Source of the DNA: Zoroaster sp. YZ-2022
Lineage: Eukaryota; Echinodermata; Asteroidea; Forcipulatida; Zoroasteridae
Assembly (NCBI GenBank): GCA_029582265.1
Contig: CM055819.1
Coordinates: 32,093,164 to 32,157,163 of the forward strand
DNA length: 64,000 nucleotides
Reading direction: 5' to 3'
Positions within the stretch are counted from its first letter, which is position 1; every line of letters starts with the position of its first letter. This document shows positions 42,906 to 55,632 of the stretch, piece after piece. The position numbers were made by a program, and so were the translations under genes. The notes below the pieces were generated by a model, which ran no database searches, was not told the origin of the DNA, and saw only the letters and a program-made list of their open reading frames with translations.

Positions 42906-45618
42906 ACCCCATGGATTAAACTGCCTGTGTACTATATACATATTATCATAATGTGATTAGAATACAGCCGTAAGTGGGCAAACAGAACCGTCCAAATATG
43001 CAGTAAATATTGTATGATACAAAGGCACCAGGGATCTTAATGACTTTTTTATGATGTGAATATATACCAAACGTCATATGATGAATTCATTTATGACGGA
43101 CAACCCAAAAGCAATTTATTTTATGCCAAAACAGGGCAAATGGCATCTAGAGTAATTGCAAATTAGCATAAAAATGTATAATTTGTTAGGATGGGGGTGG
43201 GATGATCAACCCATCACATGGTAATTGTAAACCGTACTTGTACCTCTGTAATTGTGCGTATGTTGAACATGGCTGATCACAGCGGTCTGGACTTACTATT
43301 GCAGACCTTAACACTTGATCTTGTTCATTTGTAATAAAAACAACATTGTTGTACTGTAAATCATCTCAAGGAATTTTACTGAGTATAAAGAATTTCTTTG
43401 TACCAATTTGAATTGCACAACATTTACATATATGTATGTTTCAATTATAACATTTTAAATTTATAAATTATAAAATTAATTGTTTTTATTTAATGGGGTG
43501 GGGGTCCACAGGAGTTGTATTATGTTAAAGCTATGCTATCTGTGCTCAAGAGTATACTTTTACTACATGTATGTTTTCATGTATGTATGCATTATTTATT
43601 TATTTATTAGGGTTTCAGCCTGGTCGCCGAAACCCTATTGTTTTCGTGCGATTATTTTTCTTCTTGTTTCTGCCAAAACCCCATAGGTTTAACACGTGAA
43701 AGTTGTCGATGGATGATGTCATACTTAGCATCGTCACATCAATACAAAACATGCAGCATATGAAAGCCTGTAATGTGAATTAGTGTCTAAAACAAAGTAC
43801 GTCATCATAACGTCAGTAAATATCATGTTATTCACATTTTAGTGTGACGCTGCAGGGGGTTAAGACATCTGGTTATTAGTTTTATTTTAGATTTATTTAT
43901 TTGCGTGGCAGAATGGTTATGGCGGCTAATTCATTCTGGTCACATAACAGCAACCGTTCTATACGTTATTGTAACCCGGAAAAATGGTTCACCAGGTTAA
44001 AAACAATGACGGGGATAGCTAAGTGAGATCTTATGATAGGGTGGCGAATATTCATTACAAAAAAACTGGGACAAGGGAAAGTAATAACGTTTCTTTAAAA
44101 AAACTTTAAAATTAAAAAAATTTCAATTTATTAAGACTCCTCAAAGCAGAAAACAAGTAGAAAATCACTTTCCTTTTAACTATTACTTAAGTGCGATTAA
44201 AAAAAAATTATTTTGGCCCAAAACAAACCACTTTAACTTGAACAAAGAGACTTCAAATTAAATTCAGAAATACTTCAAATTATAAAACCACAAATTAAGA
44301 TCAAAGTAGCAAATAGATTGCTATCTCCAGTGTCTTTATTCAAGTAAAACAGTTAATTCTATTCCTACATGTAGTAAGAATATATGTGACCGGCTCCACA
44401 AAAATGGGTATTATGGGACAAAAATTTAAACATTGAGTTACATGCATGTACATAGCTGAATTGGTTACATTATAAGCTTTAATTTGGTGTAGGTTTGAAC
44501 CCTGTGGCATTTTGCATTCTGGAGATATACTGATTTTTGCATATTCATATTGTACAAATTAACGGAAGTGCCTTCAGAGATACAGCCCTTTAAACACAGC
44601 AAGTGGAAAAAGAAATGAGCTAAGAAGAAACTCTCTTGAATGCCCATAGCAACAGTTATGTTCCTTTTGAGCTCCTTTAGGAATGCTTGTGCAATATAAA
44701 TTTGAATTATCAAGCATCTTGAAGTATTTTTTCAAATATTTTTGCTAATTTGCATAATGTGTAAAATTTAAACTTTTGTTTTTTCATCTTTACTCATCAA
44801 TAATAATATTTCTGTAAATAAATTATGAAAGTATTGATATAACAGAAGCCAATAAACCAACAACAAAAAAATCACGTTGTGAATTTTTTTTTCACCCTCT
44901 CCACATAGAACAGCCCTTTACGGGTAATAGCATAGCGTCCCTTAATACCCTTTTTCGCAGAGCGGGTCACATGTGTATGGATGTACATGTACTGTAATGC
45001 AGCTGTTTTGGACAGTTCAATAAGCATACACTGTGGATCAGTGTATAGACACATTGGCCACATGTTATAATCTATATTCCCAGGCACACATACTGAGATG
45101 CTGTGAAATGGGTATTGGGGATTCCAAAAAGGGCATTTCCAGTATTCCCCTGGAGCCTAGTAAAACCAAGCTGATGACAACGGTGTACAAATTGCCTTAG
45201 CAGGAGTGACAGGGGCAGCTGGAAGACCTGGAGAAATTATCCGCTTTAATTATTCATTGTGCACTTCGGGTGTCAATGGTGCACAAAGGAGATAAGGCTG
45301 AAGGTATAGGGGAAAAAGTCGTTTCTTTGCTAATTATAGCGACTGAAAACGTGGCACATGGGGAATTCGGTTATCTGACGATGCAAATCATGCATACTCA
45401 TCAAAACTGGTGGGATGGCGAGAGAGATTGCAAATGTAAATGATTCAGTCCAGAATATTTAATTAGATAACACTAAAGACAGAACTTCAGCATGACTTTA
45501 AAGAAAGTGGATGGAGAGGTTGAGGCAGGGGCTTAGGATGACAATATAGTGCTGAGAGTTAGTGGTTAGTACATTCGCTAACCGTTTAACCAAAACTTTC
45601 ACGGTTGATTAACCGAAA
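42906..45618. other. Longest repeat-poor stretch
   Basis: About 2.7 kb without a recognised family or a defensible exon. A hairpin TAGGGTTTC/GAAACCCTA lies at 43608-43637. Confidence 0.5.
43608..43637. repeat. Short hairpin TAGGGTTTC/GAAACCCTA
   Basis: A 9-bp perfect stem with a 12-base loop (AGCCTGGTCGCC). Function unknown. Confidence 0.6.
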
Positions 45619-45702
45619 GTCAGTACCTGACGGCCACACAAACTAGATATAGTCAGCAAAGTCAGCACCTGACGGCCACACAAACTAGATATAGTCGGCA
45701 AA
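45619..45702. repeat. 42-bp tandem duplication
   Basis: Two adjacent copies of a unit beginning GTCAGTACCTGACGGCCACA, differing at two positions. Confidence 0.95.
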
Positions 45703-45761
45703 TGGCACAATATGTATAAATTGTCAATCACAAAGCATCAATAAACTTCCCACAATGATTG

Positions 45762-46035
45762 TTTAAACCCTAACCCCCAGGTATTCTGGCTAGGAACCTT
45801 CCTGAATCCTCCAAAATCCATCATTGCACTTTTGGAAACACTGCCCGTTATCTTCAAAATGCACCATGCATTTTCGTTGATCTTTCATCTTCAGCACTTA
45901 TGGCCTGTACATCTTGCCAGGTTGTAATGTTGCCCCATTTGAAGAGGTGAAAGTATCAGTTTCCAACAGTGCTGAATTTTTCCAAAAAAGTGCCCCTTGG
46001 AGGATTTTGATGGATTTGGGGGTGGTTAGGGTTAA
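45762..46035 (+). mobile_element. MITE with TAACCCTAACC ends, copy 3
   Basis: Begins TTTAAACCCTAACCCCCAGG and ends GGTGGTTAGGGTTAA. Confidence 0.78.
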
Positions 46036-46853
46036 TAACCAACGTGGCAAAAAAGAAAGTCTAGAACAACAAAATGGGTGGCAAATTCTTCTAAAATTGT
46101 TGGTTTTTGGTTTTAAATATTGGTTTCGGTAAGCCTGTTAGCAAATTTCTAAACAGTTAGCTGTCCCAGCACTAGATGATAAAGGATACATAACAACCCA
46201 AAATTACAAAAAGGCTTAAATTCTGAAGAAACAAAATCTTAAGATATTTTGTCTCCCACATTTGGAGATCTTCAGATGTCATCACTGTCCTTTTCCCAGT
46301 GGTCATTAAACCCTTTTATTAGTCACTCAATCCATTTGATTTACTGCCCAAATTGATGTACTGTGCATTAATGAATCTGTCAATGAATAAATTCAGACAG
46401 ATTCATTCATGTCAAAAGTAAAGCCTGTATGTGGAAACTGGAAAACGAAAAGTGGAAAAGAACATTTTAATAAGTGAAGTCATCTTCAGCAGAAGGATTA
46501 CAGTAACTGCATTTCATATTTGTAATTAATTTGGTTTCATAACTAGGCCGATTTCAATTTACTCATAATGAAAAGCTAACATGAACAGTAATTGCGAGTA
46601 CTGTTGACAATTCACCTACACTGGCGCACTGTATGTCTCCATGCATTCATGCTTAAAAAGGTCTATGGCAGTTCATGCAAAAGAGACCAATTTAATACAG
46701 AGCTGCAAATAATCAGAATATTTTGCAAATATTTTTGCTAAGCAATTTGAAACAGACTACCAGCCAAATGCCTGTACATTTTAAATGAAAATTTGACTGG
46801 TAACCAGTAATAACTGCTTTAAAAATTCTTCAGCTAAGCATGTTTGTCTGTGC

Positions 46854-47078
46854 TTAAAGGGACATGTATCATCACGATCAACAGGACATGGAATCAGAGT
46901 GCTAGTTTTAGATTAATCCAGTGACTGAAATTAATACACCACGTGACAAGGTCATATTACCCTTGCTGCTGCATAAATTAGCCAGTAATGCTATATTTTC
47001 AGTCACCTTAAACCAGTAGTACACCGATTCCATGCCCTGTTGAAAGTCTGCTCTGATCGTGACGACACTGCCCCTTAA
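46854..47078. mobile_element. TTAA-flanked foldback MITE, copy E
   Basis: TTAA at 46854-46857 and 47075-47078. The ends are AGGGACATGTATCATCACGA and TCGTGACGACACTGCCCC. Confidence 0.85.
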
Positions 47079-48028
47079 TTAACGGGCCCATGTCTTCACC
47101 AGACACTTCAATATTAAACTAATAAAATAATTGGGCCCCTTTAGAATATTAAATAAATACGGAAATGACAAACCTGTCTAGTCTAGATTCACATAGTCAA
47201 ATCAAGATAATTGGAAAACATTTCATCCACCTGCCAATGGCAATTAGACAGCTGTCCATGCAGACTAGGTTATGTTTCATTTTAATGTCTGAAATAAATA
47301 CACAGGATTGATGAGACCTCATAACTCTGTCTCAACATTAAACTTGATTAACCTTCCTATTCACAAAATCATTCGTTTTTAATATGGTTTTGAGGGATCA
47401 AATTATACAAGGGTTAATTATTTCTATTTCTTTTAACGACCAGATGTCTCTTATACAGTAAAAATTTCTCATTTCATTTGATGGCAAAACAGGGAAGTGC
47501 GGATATCTTTTTCTTCTAAATATTCAGACTGTGAATAGGAATTAACACAACCGTTTCTGCTCTCATGGCCACATCATTGAAGATTTAATAAATAACAATT
47601 AAATAAACCATCCTGGGAAGAGCCTTGAAAAAAAAAAACCCACACTTGGCTATGGGTTTGAAATCATGAAAGAACCTTGACCTTAATGGGACAGGAATTT
47701 ATCAAAGTGTAAATTAATTATAAAAACAGAAGGGAATAACAAATGTCTGTGTGAATATATATTTATCCTGTATGAATTGAGAGTGGAATTGCATTATTGA
47801 AAACAAATCCAGATGAACATATACATTGTACAAGTAGCACATTATCATTGAAAGGGTTCCCCCCGCCCCCCCACAACACTTTTAAAATAAATTTGAGCAT
47901 TAGAAGAAAAAAATTGTAACAGAGATTGGATGATATTGTGAGAAAATGAAAAGGTAGGAAAAATGTTTGCCATTATCATTAGGCATATACTGTACTAGCC
48001 TATAGCGGTTTACCTCTATAGCCATGTA
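47079..48028. other. Unassigned
   Basis: No gene or repeat family recognised. Confidence 0.5.
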
Positions 48029-48688
48029 CCGTAATTTCCTGCGTATAAGACGCTCGGTGTATAAGGCGCATTACCCCAGAATCGGGGGAATGTGATTAAA
48101 GTGTCAACGTACAAGGCGCACCGCCGTATAAGGCGCACCATGACCGCTCAGTAGTGCAGTGCATGCCAGAAGCGCTATAGCATTTGACCATGCCGCCGCC
48201 ACCACCACGCCGCCGTACTAGGACAGTAGTCTGGTTGCGCCCAAGTGATCCCGCGGTGTTGTGCGTAATACACTGTGATTAATAATCGAGGTGAAAAACA
48301 GACACGGCAAAAGTTGAGAACCTTGCACACATCGCATAGAGACTTAGTCATTAGAAAGCGTTGTAGATAAAAATGCGCGATTGTGTACGATGTTGGGCAT
48401 GCTATTTTTAGAAACAGGGGAATTCTGCTTTTGGTACGTCACACACGAGTGAGGTCTTTCGTGAGTATTATTTACGGTGAATGAATGCATGAAAATCTTG
48501 CGCTAACGACCTTCATTGGAAAACACGGCCGCTTTGTTAGGTTGAGGTCCACCGAAAGTTACACAAGCGGTAATCATCACTTTGATCTCAAGCGACACCA
48601 GATAAGGCGCACCGTTAGATAAGACGCAGTGACGTTTTCGTACCTTTGAAAGTCAGATAAGCCGCGTCTTATACGCAGGAAATTACGG
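48029..48688. mobile_element. TA-flanked element with CCGTAATTTCCTGCGTATAA ends
   Basis: Left CCGTAATTTCCTGCGTATAA and the complement of the right end agree over about 26 bp, into GACGC. TA lies at both boundaries (48027-48028 and 48689-48690). Subterminal GTATAAGGCGCA words are repeated several times near the left end and, inverted in part, near the right. No transposase is seen. TA targets fit pogo/Tigger or other Tc1/mariner relatives. Confidence 0.85.
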
Positions 48689-48696
48689 TATATCAC

Positions 48697-48851
48697 GGAA
48701 ACTGTTTTTTTAAATCTCGGTATTTACAATAAAATGATACACAAGGAAAGTTTCCATGGTCTGAAGTTAGTCGGAACGCGATTTCATGGTAGGATTTTCA
48801 AAATCAAAAGGTAGGATTTCCAACAAAAGTAGGAAGAATATCATGCCTGTT
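48697..48851 (+). repeat. About 150-bp duplicated segment, copy 2
   Basis: Second copy of 41689-41840. Here it follows the element at 48029-48688 instead of the 81-bp array. Confidence 0.88.
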
Positions 48852-50743
48852 GTAACCAATGATAGTCTAAAACTAAATTAATATTTCAAAGACAGTAAAG
48901 ACGATATGATTTGACAAAACGTGATTAAATGGTGTATAAACAACCGGCTACCTATAGATGCATTATCGGCGAAATAACCAAACAGCAAGTATGCGCATCG
49001 ACTGGCAGCTGTTAATAGCAGCACGACGTGACGATTGAACCAGTCAGAGTGCAGAAGTTTGTTATTCCCATCACGCAGACTGTACTCACAGGAATTTGGA
49101 ATGACTGGAAATATTTAAAACAAAACTGAGATGGGCAATCCATCTATGAATGGGAATAAATGTTTGACGCTTTTGTGCAGGACACAAACCTCCTGAGGGT
49201 CATGGTCACAGGCGATAAAGAATCTAGCCTTCAGCACAGTTCTCTATCACCCTTGGCCATGACCCATGGTCTTTACACTGCGGTCAAGACCATGCGACAA
49301 TGTTTGTATTCCCTTATTCAAACAATTCTTAAACAGGTCCAACATTTTTTCAAAATTGTTCAACGATTTTCCAAAATCCCAATTTTACATCCCAATTTAC
49401 AATTGATGCCACTGATGACAGCCATTTTGATAATTTCATCGCTCAATAACGGGGAAATTAAACAAAAATGGTCAGGGGCTAAATTCGTCAGGGTAGGGGT
49501 AAATCCCCAAAGATTTTTTAGGGGAATGACCAACGCAACAATCACATCTAGCCAATATCTTACCACAATTATCAGAATTTCTCAACCGTGCATAATAATA
49601 AAGAACACCCCTCAGAAATAATAAGGACACTCAAAATCATTCCGCCACCCTTGATCCCCAATCCCTACACACCTTCTATATATACATAGCAATATACAGT
49701 AATAACATTTGACAATGCCATTATTCTGAAGAAAAAAGCATCAATGATAACTTCCCCCAAGATAAAGCAACTGACGATATATATATTATTTTCCCCTAAT
49801 CCATCCCTCATTTTCAAACGATCCCTAGCAATGTTCTCGGGCTTCATTACGCCTTCCCAATTTTCTCCTTGATTGGCAATCATCAAGGAATGTCGCCTCT
49901 ATGGTTCATGGGTACAGCTCACGTTGTGATGATTCCTATTGAGCCGAGAGGATGTCAAGCGCAAAAAAAAATAAAAATAATAATAATAATAATATAATCT
50001 AGCAATCAATGGTTCTGCCGAGGTGAAGCTTCTGAGAGAAGAAGAAAGTACAGTCCACTCTTTGCTCGGCACACTTCTTACGAGACCGAGGCAGGACGAT
50101 GGAGACAGGCGGGCCCCATGGTATGTACTTGCCTTGGGAAGAATACACTTTGATTTGACACACTGCATTAGAGTAATGAATATCATCAGTTGCAGCACAA
50201 GGCCAATGCAACTTGTGCAAACGTGTTGATTTGTCAAGAAGCTGGGGGTGAACAGGTTGTAGTGCAAGAAACCTGAGGGTATGGATGTACTTTATGCAAC
50301 TTCTCACACTACGAAAAAAAACATAAATACTGATAGAAACTCCAGATTTCTAGAGTTGATGAAGCAAAAAAAGACAGTTTTGCCCTCAGTCATTGTCAAT
50401 ATGGGATCGATGTCCGAGGATGCAAATATTACAGAGATGTAGCAAGTACAAGAAGGATGATGGATAGATGCTGGAGACAAACAGCTTCTCAAATGGAAAT
50501 AAAACCTTAGCATGCCTTTTCCCTCAGGCCAACTCCTTATGGGCCAGCAATGGCCGGCTCCATTTGTCACGCAGATGAAAGGGTAATTAAGAGGGAATTT
50601 GACGCCATGTTCACTGCGAAATTCGAACAACGTGAAATTTGTTTAACCTCTGAAAAAAAATCACTCCCTGTCAGCTTTTGATTTCTAAATATGTCTCTCA
50701 TTTGTGTTTGGATGAAGCAATAATTCTGGCCTAAAGATTGTGT
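48852..50743. other. Unassigned
   Basis: No gene recognised. A 153-codon frame at 49160-49621 and two overlapping minus-strand frames near 49.9-50.6 kb show no domain. An AAT run lies at 49975-49993. Confidence 0.5.
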
Positions 50744-51110
50744 AGATTGTAAAGTCAAAAAGTATCTGGTTTTTGGTCAAAGGTTACCTTCAAAATCAGT
50801 GCGGTGATGCGTTTTAAAAAATTTTTTTTAAAGGTTTTTCTTTTGGTAATACGTGATACACAGTTATTGGAACCAGACCAAATTTCCCATACACAAAGTA
50901 TGGTGGCTAAGAGAGGCCTCACAAATCGGGCAAACGTTCATACCCCTATGTGAAAAAGTCATTTAAAACACAGCACGGCAAAATTCCAATCGGTCCAGCA
51001 ATTTTGGCTGCAATTGGACATCGTTTCATAGCAACAACAAAACAAAAAAATCATAATAAAATGCTGACTTGCAAGGAGACCAGAAACTGGAGACTTTTTT
51101 TTTGCCTAAT
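50744..51110. mobile_element. TTAGGCC-family MITE, copy 2
   Basis: The left end (AAAGTATCTGGTTTTTGGTC) and right end (GACCAGAAACTGGAGACTTT) are inverted. Shared interior: CCAGACCAAATTTCCCATAC, GCTAAGAGAGGCCTCACAAA and GCAATTTTGGCTGCAATTGG. Confidence 0.78.
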
Positions 51111-51196
51111 GACGAATGTCCAATCAGAGAAGTTGGCTAATTATGGATCCATCGCCTCCTCACTCCCTCTACGGTTCAGTATCATTCAGCTGACAG

Positions 51197-51211
51197 GGGG
51201 GGGGGGGGGGG
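51197..51211. repeat. G homopolymer
   Basis: About 15 consecutive G. Confidence 0.85.
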
Positions 51212-51509
51212 ATGGGATGGGAGGAAGCATGTGTCTCCTCCTTTTTCATCATCATAATGTAAAATTAGCATATCCCTCCCCCCCACAACAGTCAGCAATC
51301 CAGGATCCGTCTAGGCCTTGTGGTACACAGCTAGGGTTTGTCCGTCCAGGGAGGGGGAGAAAAATAACTTTCTTTGAGAAGGATTCCAAGGAAAATGTTG
51401 TACAATTAGGTACCAGCCTAGAGCTGTAAATGTAATGTAATTGATACTGAGAATCCATAAAACACAGGTGAATCATTTGACAACCTTCACTTATTACATG
51501 TACAGCAAG

Positions 51510-51617
51510 GGTGTAATTTGACAAAAGTTAAAAAAAAATATCCTGAAAAACTGATAGCGAGCCTGGGTCTCCCCTTTGGTCTAGAGGACAAAGCCCCCCT
51601 GAACCTCCTGGATGTTT
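51510..51617 (+). mobile_element. Dispersed 280-bp repeat, copy 6, truncated
   Basis: Covers GTGTAATTTGACAAAAG to CTGGATGTTTAATTTT. The next copy's flanking sequence starts immediately after it. Confidence 0.75.
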
Positions 51618-51618
51618 A

Positions 51619-51931
51619 ATTTTTGACACAACAATATTTTCTATAGCACGTAGCAAAATACTGCTCAAAATTCACTATCTGCTGTAACGCATAAAAATCA
51701 CAGGGGCCTGGGTCTCCCTTTGGTCTAGAGGACAAAGCCCCCTGAACCTCCTGGATGTTTAATTTTGGAGGATTTACAGACTCTCCACATCCCCACAAAC
51801 AAGAAACTAGAGGTTGAGACACAATACAGGCTACATCTTTCTTTCCTTTGGTGGCTACTTTTCTCATTTTTAGGCAAAGGGAGATTTGTAAAAAAATAAA
51901 AATAAAAAAAATAAAAAATCCTGAGAAATCA
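51619..51931 (+). mobile_element. Dispersed 280-bp repeat, copy 7, with shared 5' flank
   Basis: Positions 51619-51702 (ACACAACAATATTTTCTATA to AAAAATCACAGGGG) precede the repeat body and are nearly identical to 54725-54808. The body runs to CCTGAGAAATCAC. Confidence 0.8.
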
Positions 51932-52616
51932 CTTGTATGTCTTTCATTAGGTTTAAACCATTTTATCACTGATGCTTAATAACAATACCAGCTCTGTCAC
52001 TTCCCTTACCATTTTCAAGGATTTCCACTAATTATCTTGACATCTTTTCCTGTTTTCTTTCACCTTGGCATGATAATTTCCTGGCAACTACATGTACAGC
52101 TCCACAATCCATGGCATTAACCATGCGTGTAATTTGAAAGTCGGACATCAGAAACACAATGCCAACGTACATGTACAACCAACTTTACCCTTCTTAATTT
52201 TTAAATAAATAGAGAATTAACTGCTTACCAACCTAAAGGACCTGTAGTATAAAATGCAAAATAGTAGTTAATTTTACCATTGAGAAAGAACCTGCAATTT
52301 TGCCTTCGAAACTACTATTTTTCCTTCTTAATTTGTAATACATGTACACTGTAGGCCTAATAGCCTATTACACCTAAAAGTGGTTCATTATTAAACCCTT
52401 AAATGTAAATCTCATCATTTCTGTATAGGAAGCTGAAGAGTTAATCAATTTACTGTTTTCCCTGTGTTCATCAGTGGGTAACACAATTATTAAGCAGAAT
52501 TGGTATCAAGCAGTTTGTTTTCTAAGTCAAGTCAAGTCACAATTTGTTTTGCAAGTTATGTGAAGTCACAAGTCTTTTTTTTTTTCTTTGTGAAATTTAG
52601 TAACAAGTTGTATTCT
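51932..52616. other. Unassigned
   Basis: No gene or repeat family recognised. Confidence 0.5.
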
Positions 52617-52929
52617 TAAGGCCAAAAAAAAAAGTCTCTGGTTTCTGGTCGGCTTCAAAATCGGTGCGGTGATGCAGGTTTTTTTTTTTTTTGAGGCCTC
52701 ACAAATTTTTGGAGGCCTAACAAATCAGGCAAACGTTCATACCCCTATATGTGAAAAAGTCATTTAAAACACACTGCACGGCAGAATTCCAATCAATCCA
52801 GCAATTTTGGCTGCCATTGAACATCGTTTCATAGCAAAAAAATAATAAAAAATTAATAAAAATGCCACCGTGCGGGTCTGAGGCGACGCGCGGAGACCAG
52901 AAACCAGAGACTTTTTTTTTTGGCCTAAT
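52617..52929. mobile_element. TTAGGCC-family MITE, copy 3
   Basis: Ends AAGGCCAAAAAAAAAAGTCT and GACTTTTTTTTTTGGCCTAA are inverted. Family interior words include AAACGTTCATACCCCTAT and GGCAGAATTCCAATCAATCC. Confidence 0.85.
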
Positions 52930-54724
52930 GTTGCAAATTCTTCACTGTCATTTTATTCAAAGTACAACATGTGATTATTCTCATCCTCTCTTTGTAGTCA
53001 TGATAATGACAAAAGAAAAACTTGTTTACATACTTTGGTTTTTTTTTTTCATAATTTGTTTCTGTTAACTGAAGATCGTCAACAAGCCTTTTTTGTCTAA
53101 GTCAAGGCAAGTCAAAAAAAAAAAAAAAAAAAACAGACTTGAAATCAGATTCAAGTCACTTCACTGACTCGAGTCAACAACTCTGAGATTAGGCAAACAA
53201 ATTCTGTCACTGCAGGGTCTCAAACAAATCTTACATTTGTTCAAATTTGTGTAAATAAAAATCACTGGTTTTCCTTTAAGACAGACAGAAAGGTGTACTT
53301 TAAAATGGCCTGTCAAATGTTTGATCAAATCAGAAAGACAAGTATGCCTAACATTCAGGCATCCCAGAAGACATATAATTCAGACACATATTTATGCCGG
53401 ATATCATAGTGGTATGTGGAATGTTTTCATTGGGGAATGAGCGCAGGCCATGATTAACATCCAGGCCCCGCACCTGCGGCAGACTGATGGATTGTATCGC
53501 AGTGTTAGACATCATGGATGTTTGTTAGACACAGTGCGATTCTACTCAGGCAATAAAGTGAAAATCCTACATGTACATCTCAGCATAGACTATCCTGCAC
53601 TAACAATCATAAGAATTCATGTCTTGATAACACTGAGTGCATACTAGTAATAGGATTGGAGGATTTGAAATGGAATGGTACATATACTGACGATTAAGAA
53701 GGGAAGGTTTATGGTCATAGCATGTACAAAACTTTTTTTAAACTTTTTCTTCCACCAGAATCACATGTTATCAGAAAACAAAAACTGTACCAAAAGGCTT
53801 TGAGTACTCTGTACCTTCTGTGAAAAGAAATCTTGAAATCTTCAAATTCTAGCTGCAGTTATCTCATCAAGATAATATTGATCCCCACATACATGTACAA
53901 TGTACATGTAGGCCTAAGTCTGAGGTTCTATCATTTTAGCTCAATAAATCAAATTATTTAACAATAAATGAATGTTTGTCCTACGGAGATAAAAATCTGC
54001 AGTGACATTTTCAATATTTTCTTGAACCCTCCAACAATCAGTGCAATTTTTGAAACAACCCATTCAGGCCACTCCAAGCCATTAGCTGTTGCCAGTGGCC
54101 TCCTATGGTTACCCTTCTGTGCACTGTCACACCACTGAGATTGCAGGGTAAGGTGGTCTCCCATTGATACATTGCAGGCCATACTAATATGTTCAAACAT
54201 TTACAGTGGCCTTTGTTGATTTTGTAAGATTACTTGGAAAGGACAGCAGGCTTGTATACATGTATGTACTGAAGGTTGCTAAAGAACATAATTTAGTGGT
54301 TGGGAGTGGCCTCCATGTGTAGGAGGGTTCAATTAATGGAATGCAGGCATGTTATACTCAGAGGCTGCATGTTCAAATCCTACTCCAGTCAAATTTTCAA
54401 TTTTCACTGAAATAATTAAGCTACAACTTCACGTGTACACGTACACGTACATGTACATGTACATGTATGTATGTAGGTTGCTTTAAAATACACGTATGTA
54501 ATTGTATCTCTTGATTCCTATGAAGTATAGATGCATTTACAGGCATTTTCCAGTATACATGCTTTAAATTCATTGCAAAATTCACTTCATAAAATTGTGT
54601 GATTAAGAAAAAAATTGTGAAAATGCAATCTAATTTTTCGTATTCATCCTAATGTGGAATTTATAGCTCTTTCCAAAATTATTACTGAACATTTTTTTTT
54701 ACTTTTCTTAAAAGTTGTAATCTC
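52930..54724. other. Unassigned, with a T run and an A run
   Basis: No gene recognised over 1.8 kb. An A run lies at about 53115-53132. The alternating CACGTACATGTACATGTA stretch at 54432-54478 is the longest example of the window's TACATG word. Confidence 0.5.
54432..54478. repeat. Alternating purine-pyrimidine TACATG/TACACG tract
   Basis: Tandem hexamers TACACG then TACATG, ending in TATGTATG. The hexamer pairs are self-complementary. Confidence 0.9.
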
Positions 54725-55040
54725 AGACACAACAATATTTTCTATAGCATGTAGCAAAATACTGCTCAAAATTCACTATCTGCTGTAATGCATAAAAATC
54801 ACAGGGGCCTGGGTCTTCCTTTGGTCTAGAGGACAAAGCCCCCTGAACCTCTTGGATGTTTAATTTTGGAGGATTTACAGACTCTCCACATCCACGCAAA
54901 CAAGAAACTTGAGGTTTGGACACAATACAGGCTACTTCTTTCTTTCCTTGGTGGCTACTTCTCTTCTTCCCTTTGAGGCAAAGGGAGACTTGTAAAAAAA
55001 ATCCTGAAATCAGGAAAAATCCTGAGAAATCACAGGCCTG
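54725..55040 (+). mobile_element. Dispersed 280-bp repeat, copy 8, with shared 5' flank
   Basis: Same 5' junction and flank as 51619-51931. Ends CCTGAGAAATCACAGGCCTG. Confidence 0.82.
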
Positions 55041-55259
55041 AAATCAAGACTTGCTTTTTAAAAAATCATTTCATACATATACATGTATTTCAACAAATAT
55101 CTTTAGAAAAGTTTCGCTATGCAAACGTTTTTGAGTGATATAATTCCTTGAGGGCTACCTTCAGTGGTGGCAATTTCTTGGCATGATTGGGGGAGACAAA
55201 AAGGAAGCAAGACCAATGGCCTACATGTATACCTTACCCTAATAAACATGGCTAGCCAA

Positions 55260-55632
55260 TTTGGCCAAAAAAAAAGTCTCTTATTTCTGGTCGTAGGTCA
55301 ACTTCCGGTCACAGGTCAACTTCCAAATCAGTACCTGCGCATGCTTAAAAATTGGTTGCGGTGACCAGAGAAATAAGTGATGTATGATAAGGTTAATAGA
55401 AACCAGACCAAATTTCCCATACAAATAAGTATGGTGGCTAAGAGAGGCCTCACAAATTGGGAAAACCTTTCTACCTCTATGTGAAAAATTTGTTTAAAAA
55501 AACAGCACGGCAGGATTTCAATTGATCCAGCAATTTTGGCTGCAATTGGACACATTGTTTCATATCCAAAACTAAAAATGCTGACGCGTGGGTCTGAGGC
55601 GACGCACATGGAGACCAGAAACCAGAGACTTA
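55260..55632. mobile_element. TTAGGCC-family MITE, copy 4
   Basis: Left end TTGGCCAAAAAAAAAGTCTC, right end GACCAGAAACCAGAGACTTA. A private duplication of GGTCAACTTCC lies near 55297-55325. Confidence 0.8.

Noticed and set aside
49160..49621. 153-codon gene
   Set aside because: No domain, no splice or promoter context, average composition. Consistent with chance in 64 kb.
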